A DNA stretch of 64,000 bases. Origin: Alligator mississippiensis. Lineage: Eukaryota > Chordata > Crocodylia > Alligatoridae. Positions 55,743 through 64,000 of this stretch are shown in pieces. The position numbers and the translations under genes are program-made. The notes under the pieces were generated by a model. That model was not told the origin of the DNA, searched no databases, and saw nothing but the letters and a program-made list of their open reading frames with translations. Position 1 is the stretch's first letter, and each line of letters opens with the position of its first letter. The DNA is taken from the NCBI RefSeq assembly GCF_030867095.1, contig NW_026775408.1, forward strand, positions 124,001 to 188,000, given 5' to 3'.

Positions 55743-58700
55743 GTAAGGGAAGTATAGGACTAAAGAGGGAATGAAAAGGGAATAAAGAATATCTGTCCTT
55801 GTGGTAGTGCTCCTCATTACACGCTAAATTTTTAGTGGAAGCAAAATCGACTTGGGTTGGAGGAGAATGCACTGGTGACAATACTTTTTTCTGGGAAAAG
55901 AAGGAGATTTAATCTCTTCGTTTTGTTCTGTTCTTGTTCACCTCTTTTATCGGGCCCTTTGTAAATTTGTTCTCATTTGTACCACGGTAATATTTGAGCA
56001 AGTTGCTGATGTGACATTATTCTTATTGTAGTGTTTTGGGTTGAAGCAAATTCACTAATAATCATCTTACCTGTTTCCTGCTGGTATTTGGTTATGTACT
56101 TGAAGTACAGATGGGTTTCACGAGGGTGATTCTCTGATCTGAGTGATCGGTACTTTAATTTTCTCATCCCTTCAAAATCTACAGGGAGGTTTTTAATTTC
56201 ATGCCCTATTTACTCTGAAGATGAGTGTGCAGGGTGGCGCATGTAGTGTCACAGGAGGGCTACAGAATATATAGTGTGTTCTCTCTCTTCCGCCCATCAA
56301 GTTTCATTGTGAATGTTGGCAAGATGGCATGAATGACCACCAGGACTCAGACCGTGTTGACCATAAAAGCTCTCCCTGCTTTTCTTCCTATTAGCTACAG
56401 TCTTTATACAAAGATTGGACTATTCCATATTCTCATGCTCCAGGAGCTAATCTACCCAATACGGACCTTCCACAGATGAGCTGGGTAACTGGATAGATCA
56501 ACACCCTGTGGTGTAGGGCATGGAGGAGGGAGGGTTTTCTGTTTGTTGGCACCTTAAGCAGGAAGATTCTGAAATATCTTTGAGTTGTGTGTCTGGCTTC
56601 CCTTGGATTTTTGCATCCTCTATTCATTCCTAGAGGTAGGAGTGAGCAAGAGGTATCCCTTGGTTTTGTGGGAGAAACCCACTGTGAAGTTTTGTATTCC
56701 TTCACTATCTTCCCCTGCCCCCCCCCCATCCTCCCCCAAAAAAGCAAAGAGTAGAAGTGCTTCTGTAAGCAGATGGCAGACCCAGCCTGCTCCCATTGCA
56801 TGTGATCTGATCCAAACCTATTCTTTCCCAAGGTTTTACCTTTATTATTGACTTAAATGACAAAGCAAATAGTGACATTAATGTTAACTTTGTCCTGTGA
56901 TGGCTGCTCCTACAGATTTTTCCTCTGAGTCTTTGTTATGTGGGTCTGTATCATGCTACCCACCCGTCACTCAAGCACGGTGTTTAATGTGTTACATATT
57001 AAATCCATGCTTATAGCGCTGCCCACAAGTTCCAAGAAGCACCACATTGTCTTTCAGGCTTCTTTACGCTATGCAGCATGGGATCCTTTTAGGAAATAGT
57101 TTACAATCAAGTTGTCTTTCTGCCACAAGCCTGGGGCAGAAGTTACTGTGGCCCTTATAGCATGCAACTTTGTTAGCCCAGCACGCACCTTCATTAAGCA
57201 TGTTTATAGCAGTGTGACTCAACTATGGATCCATTGGGGTATTCCATGATTGCAGCCCAAGTCTGGCTAGTCTCAGAAAGATGCCCTTGAGTGGTCTTCA
57301 GGGTTCATTAGAGGATGCAAATGGTAGCAGGCCATCAGATAACAGATTGGGAGGCATTTAAACCAGATTTGGCCCAAATGGTACATTCTGCCATTGCTGA
57401 CCTAACTCCAAGCACAGAACTGCATTTCTGGAGCATAACTAGCGCGGAGTAGGGGAGGCACATTGCTTTGCAGGTATGGGAGGACCAACAATAGTTTCAG
57501 TGGTGGTGGTTTGCATTGCTGCTATGAAAGCTGTTTATCAGAAAGTATCAGGGATGTACTTGTGACAATAGTTGGCTTTCAAGGAGTGGGCTTTCCAGCT
57601 ACGCTGGGTCCATTGATGTCATGCTTGTGCCCAGAGTTTTTTCTTTCAGCAGTTGCATTCTGGCACAATTTGGTAATCATTGTCTGCCTCTTTGCCACTT
57701 AGGGATCCCATTTTTGAATGAGGTAAGGGGAAGTAGGAGCTTAGTGCTTCGACACGCAGGCAAGTACCTTATCCATTTCTATATAGCAGGGGTACGTAGC
57801 TGGAGTATCACTGGACCAGCTAGTTAGTGTCTCTAGCAGCCTTGTAGAAGTGCTTCACAACTTTAGGTTCAGAGCCCTGAATCTTGGTTTAGTGAATGCT
57901 TAGCTGAGCAAACATGCTGTCTGTTTGACTATTGCAGATATCATTGTGGTGCTGCTTCTTCTTCCATATGTTCAAAATAATTTGGTTATGCAGCTCAGGC
58001 CAGACAGCATCTCATCCAAATGAGATAGCATTCATTAAAAAGAGCAGGGATTGCCCTGGGTTGTGCTAATCACTATGGAAAAATCTGTAAGGAACGTATA
58101 TGAGTTTAAATGCTGAACAGGGAGTAAAAGGACAACCTAGTTGCTGGAAAGTTAAAGGGAAGAGGACTAGAGCCAAATGACTGAAAGACAGGAGCACGGC
58201 ATTGTGAATGAGTAACTGAAGGTTTTGAGGTATTCATGTGTTGCAGCATGTGGCTGTGTTGCAACCACATCCTAAAATACTCATGTATGGAGGGATGTGT
58301 GTTGTGGCTGATGTGTGTTTACTGGGAAGTTTGAAGAGAGCTTATGGAGCTGTTGTAGACCTGCACCAGGATATGGGGATAGAGTTTACAGTGTGGGTGG
58401 TATGAACATGGGCCTGGGACTGTGTCTAACTTTCAGCTTAGAAATAACCTGAATTTTTGGGTTGGCAACAAACTCTTGTATCTCTGAACTATAGCTAATA
58501 GGTCGTAGGTTCAGTATGTCTGTCATTGTGAGTCAAAAAAGCTATGCGTCTCTACATAGAGTCTTAGAACTTGACACCCATATTTCATAAAACTTATTTA
58601 AAATATAGTTTACAGATTCCCAGAATGTTTTTTCCTGGTTGGTTTCCTCCAAAAAAGTGTCTAGATGCATAAGGTGGCTTTCACAGTGGCATTTCAGCAA

Positions 58701-59998
58701 GACTGTATCCAGCATTGTTTGGCACATTGGAACAGCTGTATCTAACAGTGAAGAAGCTATGCTGGGAGAGGGTGAAGCTGATTCTTCTAGGCTTCACTGA
58801 CTCAGACACAGAGATTGGCATCCAGTTCTTAGAGCTGTTTTCCTGATCCTTCGAAATATATTGGGATGATCTTTTAATGATTTCTTATTTCTTGATTGTT
58901 CAGATTTTTTTCTGTGTCTAGGAAAGGTAAAGTTAGGCCATGCTTGATTGAATCCTAGCGTAGTGTTTGGTGTATGAATGCTTTGCTGGCTTTTTGTATG
59001 CTTATTTTCCACTTTCCGTTTTGACCCAGGAAGAAATTGAGAAAGCTATGCAAGCAGCAGAGCACACAGATGAGAATATTCAGAGTCTGCAGGACAAAAT
59101 TCGGATGCTCCGGAGTGAGTTAGAGGAAGAGGAAAACAAGGCTAAAATGGTACTTATAGCAAAGCTTGCTGTATTGAGCCACAGAGTGGTTGTTCTGACC
59201 AGCTCCAAAAAAAAACTGTCTTCATCAAAAGTCTTATTTAGGGGAGACTTCTTTGGGATAAGGAATGATCATTTCCAGGACTTTCTTAATGTCATCTCTG
59301 TATTTCAAGATGAAACAACTAGGAGGATGGTAGCATGAAAACAAACACGGTGGTTGTGTTTGTGAAGACTTGATTTTTATCTGTCCTTCAGGTTTTCCAG
59401 GGAAGTGGCAGAGGGGTGCTCAACCTCCCAGAGCTACCAACGAACAGTCTGGAGGCACCTATTCTGCAGGTGAGCAGGGGAAGGGCACCATCTTTTCAGA
59501 CACCCTTCTGGCAATGAGGAAGCGACAACAGAAACTGTATACTTTGCCCCCTCGGGTGCAGTGGTTTTCACTTTTCCCTCCTAACCAGAGCAGTATAGTT
59601 GTGCTTGAATATTCCATCAAATGGTTCAAGTAAAGATCAATCAGCTTGTCCCATCTGTGGCCACGGAGAGCAGTTTCTGAAATGGTCCCTCCTGAACTAT
59701 TTCCAATTTAAGTGCTGAGTAAGAATAATTTATGCTTTCTGTATTTTTGATCTGGGGTATATGGGGCTATCTTGGAAAGTCTGATTGGGTGAAACCCCTG
59801 ATGGAAATAAATCTGTTTTGTGTTCCCCTCGTATGTTTTTCATGTTTCCTTCCTTTCTTCCTTCTTTAGGAGGAGATTTTGAAGATCCCAAACCAGACAG
59901 GAGTTTTGCAGAACTTGAATACCATCCAGCGCTCAGCTGAGATGAGGAACATGTTGAGTCTCCTTAAACAGGCCTATGAAAAAGTGGACTCCCTTTGA
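55613..59998 (+). CDS. CENPQ: Centromere protein Q, last four coding exons
   Basis: Exons 55613-55742, 59030-59149, 59392-59469 and 59870-59998 join in frame to about 151 residues ending [15 protein letters not shown]. They match human CENPQ in order: NLKVP (LKVP), [16 protein letters not shown] (NEEGLALLQEEIDKMV), [17 protein letters not shown] (IQSLKNKI..LASEVEEEE), [16 protein letters not shown] (GVLSLPELS..LKAPTLQ) and [19 protein letters not shown] is part of the CENP-O/P/Q/U/R subcomplex of the inner kinetochore; it pairs through its coiled coil with CENP-U and aids PLK1 and CENP-E recruitment. All splice sites are GT/AG and the frame is open, so the gene looks functional. The N-terminal about 115 residues lie in exons not recognised upstream. 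Confidence 0.93.
59030..59149 (+). CDS. CENPQ: CENPQ exon (coiled coil)
   Basis: 120 bp between TTGACCCAG and GTACTT; 40 codons, [20 protein letters not shown] then [20 protein letters not shown]. Strong heptad pattern. Confidence 0.95.
59392..59469 (+). CDS. CENPQ: CENPQ exon
   Basis: 78 bp between GTCCTTCAG and GTGAGC; encodes [20 protein letters not shown] and EAPILQ, matching the SSGVLSLPEL region of the human protein. Confidence 0.95.
59870..59998 (+). CDS. CENPQ: CENPQ last exon
   Basis: Starts after CTTCTTTAG with [20 protein letters not shown], then [20 protein letters not shown] and SL, TGA at 59996-59998. Matches the human C-terminus up to the last residues. Confidence 0.95.
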   Translation, partial: EEILKIPNQTGVLQNLNTIQRSAEMRNMLSLLKQAYEKVDSL

Positions 59999-60564
59999 GG
60001 AACCCATACACTGAAGTCTGCCTATAAGACAACTTTATCTTGTGCTAACAAATGCTGTTCCTGTAACAATGTTTTTGCTCCTAAGGACTTAACTTGTATG
60101 GTAACTAGGTGTCTTAGTCAAACTTTTATCAGATAAATATTGGAAAAATATGTTGACAGACGCTCAGTGGAACGGCAGTGATATGCGGCATTCCCATTGG
60201 AATAAGATAAGCAGAACTGATCTGTCCATGTAGACATTTACAGTGTATATGTTGCCTTTATTAATACAACAGAGTTAAAACTCACATTTACCTTTTTGGA
60301 AAGCCTTTTTTTTTCTTTAGAGAAGTATCTTGAGAAGTGACGGACAAACAGCAGGTTTCACTAGCTCTTAATATTCTTTGTTTTGTAATATTTTTTCTTT
60401 TTGGGCGAGGACTTCTGTCTCATTGTATCAGACCTCTCCTGTCAGGGCTGTAGATTTACCATTTCATAGGAACCTCGCATTCACTTCAAACAGGATTTAA
60501 TGCTCCCCTTTTAAGGTGAACCATGTAATTGATATATATTTTTAATGAGTAGTTGCTAATCCAC

Positions 60565-60570
60565 AATAAA
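60565..60570 (+). terminator. CENPQ: CENPQ poly(A) signal
   Basis: AATAAA 567 bp after the stop, followed by a T-rich stretch; 3' UTR would be 59999 to about 60590. Confidence 0.8.
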
Positions 60571-60929
60571 TGTCCTTTTTTCAAACAAAATTGGGTGTTA
60601 TTGAAATGTAGATCAAAAGCCTATGTGAGTAATTGAAGTTAAAGGATCAACATTTCATTGTATTAGGTGGACAGGATTCTTTACACTCTCACTCCACTGT
60701 AAACAAAGACAATTGCACCTGGTTTTCCTCAAGCAGTGAGGGCTGGGCTGCAGATGATTGTGCAGATCTCTGATCTCAAAGTTGTGTACTCATCTTTTGT
60801 TTCCTTAATTGCCAGGTCACCTTTAGCTTTGGAAAAGTGAGATAACACAAAATGTGCATTTCTCAAGGGTTTTGTCACTTTGGCTGCTTGCAGACATGAA
60901 AAAAACAACAAAACTGTGCTTTGCTGGGA

Positions 60930-61112
60930 GCAGCAGCATGTTAGTTTGACCTGGCTCTGCAGCACCTGTATAGATCAGGTGCATCAGTGGGGCTTTTTAT
61001 TTAAAGATGATTCAATCAACTATTTGATAAAAGCTTCAAAAAAGCCCCATTAAAGTGCCCGATCTATACAATTGCTGCAGAGCCAGTTCAAATTAACGCG
61101 CTGCCTCTTCTG
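60930..61112. mobile_element. Palindromic MITE downstream of CENPQ
   Basis: Arms about 60930-60996 and 61034-61112 pair (TTTGACCTGGCTCTGCAGCA, GTATAGATC, AGTGGGGCTTTTT blocks). The right flank has GGGCATGTGC. Non-coding. Confidence 0.8.
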
Positions 61113-61891
61113 GGCATGTGCTTAGCTCAGTGCGGGAACGGATTGAGTTTAAAGTGCATTTTTTTTTGTGTTTGGCTTTTTTTCCCCCCTCATCTGCCAG
61201 CAGCCTTTGTCTTTTTGTTAAGGCATCTTGTTATGTCAAAGTACTTCCCCTGTTAAATTCCCACCTGGCAAATAGTGACATTGACTTGATAGTGACCTCT
61301 CAGGGAACCTTTCTTTTGCTTACTGGCTGCTTATCTCTCTTAATGAGGTAATGAGGATAATTTACTTGTTTTTGAACCCTATGGGGATTAAAAACCATCA
61401 TGTAGTTCCTATGTATAGGAGCTGGAAATGTAGAGTTGAGAACATTTTCTTTGCATTGGGTGGGTCAAATGAAGCTTGTGTTTTAACCTTTCTTGATCTG
61501 TTTTTCAAAATGTATGGTCAGCAGTGGAAATGAGCACATATTTCTATAACCAAGTATTCCATTATGGACTGGTTGTGGTGTTATACCTTGCGGCTGGTCA
61601 GTTAATAAATTGAGATATCTTTTATTGATGTGCCGATGTCAGTAAGTTAGTCTCCCATGTGAGCATGCCCAAATGTAAGTGTTCTAGCAGACTTAATTGG
61701 AAGTATCCTTCAACTAAACTACAACGTAGTCTTCAATGTGTGTGCCCCATTGCATCTCTTAATGAACAATCCCAACTGGCACTCTGAATGCACTAGTACA
61801 TCATTAGGTCTGGTGCTGATGTCTTTTAATTTGGGAGGAGCTATTGGGTGTTAGCAAATAGAATCCAAAAAGAATATTCATTTTAATTAAC

Positions 61892-62165
61892 AAGGTACAT
61901 CTACACGAGACACTACGTCATTGTAGCGACGCGCTATGGCGATGTAGCATCGGTGGGTACAAACCATGATGCTACAGCTATGTCATCATAGCGACATGCT
62001 CCCTCACTATAGCACATTGCCACAGTGATGTGATGGCTAAAAATATCCATGTGCTGCCAGCAGGGTGCAGTAACAGTTGTTACTGCGCCATCATTTAGTA
62101 CTTCCTAAAGGAAATACCAAATGACGGTGCAGTAACAATGGCGCCATAGCGGCATCTGATGATGC
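61892..62165. mobile_element. Palindromic MITE, GTCTACACGAGACACTA type
   Basis: Left part has CATCTACACGAGACACTACG and repeated TGTAGCGACGCGCTATGGCG units. A hairpin with 29-bp arms and a 4-nt loop lies at 62077-62105 / 62110-62138 (TTGTTACTGC, CATTT, TTCC). Confidence 0.75.
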
Positions 62166-62459
62166 TCCTACTGTCTTCAAACTGAAGATCTCCCAAGTGT
62201 TTCATAGAAGAGGACAAGGATTTGGGGAAAAAATGAGCATAGAGAAACTAAATGACTCGAGGCCATACACTAAGTCAGTGTCAGGGATGGGGAAATACAG
62301 AAAAGAAAAAAAGTCTATTCACCTGTAGCTCAGTGTCCATGGGCTTTGCTTTCTCTTTTTACTGGGTCTCCAACAGGTTTTCCTGACCAGTTCTTCCCCA
62401 AAACATTCACTGAATCGTGCTGGACGGTTCTTGTAAATGAGCAATATGGCCAACTAAAG

Positions 62460-62776
62460 CAGTGGTTCTCAACCGTTTTTTTGTACCAGGACCCACTTGT
62501 ACACATCAATAGACAGTCCTGACCCAGTGCCCCTCACTCCTGACCTGCTACCCCCTGTCCCCAAGACCCAGCCCCCCAGTTTGTGGGGCAGTTTGCGGGG
62601 GGGGACCCCAAGCAGCCCCTCGCAGGCTGGAACAATGCCAGCCTGCAAGAGAAAAGCCACTGCTTCCCCTGTTTTTCTCCTTTAAAGGAGAATCCCTTCT
62701 TAAAGTTTGTTCACGACCCTTTCATATAGTCTTGCAACCCACTTTTGGGTCGCAACCCACGGGTTGAGAAATGCTG
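62460..62776. mobile_element. hAT non-autonomous element, 317 bp
   Basis: Ends CAGTGGTTCTCAACCGTTTTT and, reverse-complemented, CAGCATTTCTCAACCCGTGG. Flanking 8-mers AACTAAAG and CATTAAAG agree at 6 of 8 sites. Inside are CAGGACCCACTTG and TTTTGGGTCGCAACCCAC. Confidence 0.9.
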
Positions 62777-62784
62777 CATTAAAG

Positions 62785-64000
62785 AGTCAATGTTTATGGA
62801 TCTGCAATCTGACCTGTTCGTAGAACAGCATACCCTGGGATTAGCCAGAAAGCAAATCATTTGAAAAACATGTTCCCCACTGGTTTCAGATTTATAAATC
62901 AGTGACTTATGTTCAATATGGTGTATTGAGAAAAAAGATGATGAGATATTTCAACATGTCTCTTAGGGCAAAAAGTACAGAGAGCAGAACCTCCGGTTGT
63001 GATCTGATTAGGTCTCTTGTGCTAATAGATCTCCAGATGAAAGCTGCTGTACTGTGGTCAGCAATGTTGGTGACTGGAGATTTGGTAGTAGGCATTCTAC
63101 TAAAACCAAACCCTTGTACAACATCATGGGCCTGTTTGTGCATTGTTAAATGTAATGTCATTCAAACAGATGCTCCTTTGATGGCTTCATGAAACAATAA
63201 CGAAAGAGGGTCCTTTATTGTTGTATCCAGCTCTGCTTATGCAGAGGTTTGGAGGTTATGGTGAATGGGAGTGTGGGATGGAACAGAGGTGCAAAATGCA
63301 ATACAATGCAATATTTGGTATCGAGGTAAGACTAGCAGACCCCTCAGTCTCTAATGGGCTCAAAAGGAATACTATGACTAATGTGTGAGGTTTAGTAAGC
63401 CTTATTTCATCTGCCATGCATCTGATAGCATTAGACTGGTTATGCAGCCTCTTCTTGAGCCTTCTCTTTTAGCTTGGCTAGGCTAGAAGGCCAAATTTCT
63501 GGAACCCTTGTATATAGCTGCAGATGACTTCTGAGCCAGAGTTGTATAATCTTCCTCTTAGATGATATATAATGCCATTGAGACGTGTCCTCCTGTAAGG
63601 TATGAAATGTTGTTTTCTTTAAGATGCTCTATCTTTTGTCTGGGAGGAGTTGGGCCCAAGCAGAATGAATCATAGAGCAGCACTTACTAGAATTTAGCTT
63701 TTCTGACATTTGGAGGAGAAGGAAAAGGGGGACGCAACAGGGAAAACAAGAGGTTTAAGGTACCTAAATGCTTTTTTCTCACCACATTGCTTTTATTGCT
63801 CAGCTGGATCAGTTTCCTCTGTGGCAAGAGAAAGTCTGTTTAACTCAGTTTGCTTGTTCTAATAGGGGGTAAAGACCAGCTTTGAGAACAATGTGAACAA
63901 CCTTAGCTGTATGAATGAGGAGATGGAGTGCGCATGGTAATTATGTGCAAAGCAGATCATTAGTTGATACCAATATGGTCAGATTAAATGTCTTACTGAG
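62785..64000. other. Unique sequence to the window end, no gene confirmed
   Basis: Nothing recognised. A short AG/GT-bounded open stretch at about 63867-63937 is mentioned as a rejected exon candidate. Confidence 0.45.

Noticed and set aside
63867-63937. Possible short exon near the window end
   Set aside because: AG and GT-like borders are present, but the 23-codon peptide matches nothing known and no neighbour exon was seen.
1-64000. tRNA, rRNA or other RNA genes
   Set aside because: No cloverleaf with A- and B-box motifs or rRNA-like sequence was recognised by eye; a tRNAscan-SE or Infernal run would settle it.

Overview
The window looks like a vertebrate nuclear chromosome from a crocodilian, most likely an alligatorid. 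The main reason is the repeats: many CR1 LINE fragments that end in GATTCATA-type octamers, together with many palindromic MITEs, CR1-nested insertions, hAT and Harbinger relics and a solo LTR. There are no bacterial operons. Coding sequence is sparse and split into short exons.

Two host loci can be supported. (1) A CYP2-family cytochrome P450 gene lies on the + strand. Exons 3 to 9 of the standard nine-exon CYP2 layout are at 23032-36916, all open, with correct splice sites and all P450 signature motifs. Exons 1 and 2 were not found upstream. An isolated last exon of a close CYP2 paralogue lies on the - strand at 48088-48275 with part of its intron, so the two copies face each other tail to tail. 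(2) The last four coding exons of CENPQ, a subunit of the inner kinetochore CCAN complex, lie on the + strand at 55613-59998, with a 3' UTR and a poly(A) signal near 60565. Its N-terminal exons were not recognised. From memory, a CYP2AC pseudogene sits in the human CENPQ region (6p12.3), which would make CYP2AC a reasonable guess for the P450.

Layout. 1-3.7 kb: CR1 piece and a decayed PIF/Harbinger transposase. 3.9-4.15 kb: TA-flanked MITE. 4.2-5.15 kb: LTR-like tract. 5.16-6.42 kb: polypyrimidine tract. 6.7-13 kb: palindromic MITEs and CA-rich minisatellite. 14.5-22.8 kb: CR1 copies, one cut by a solo LTR and one cut by an element carrying a 41-bp near-perfect palindrome. 23-37 kb: the P450, its introns holding MITEs, a CR1 end and a 40-bp minisatellite. 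37-42 kb: a GC-rich duplicated block with a large foldback. 42-45.5 kb: a young CR1 inside an older CR1. 45.5-48 kb: unassigned sequence and an (ATCT)18 microsatellite. 50-53.1 kb: a TA-flanked element with internal inverted repeats and a hAT transposase relic. 53.1-64 kb: CENPQ, mostly unique sequence, and a few MITEs.

No new multi-gene system was found. The most unusual feature is the number of separate foldback (palindromic) elements, several with recognisable target-site duplications, packed around a P450 locus that has itself been duplicated in inverted orientation. Coordinates of exon edges are from splice-site reading; ends of old repeats are approximate unless target duplications are named.
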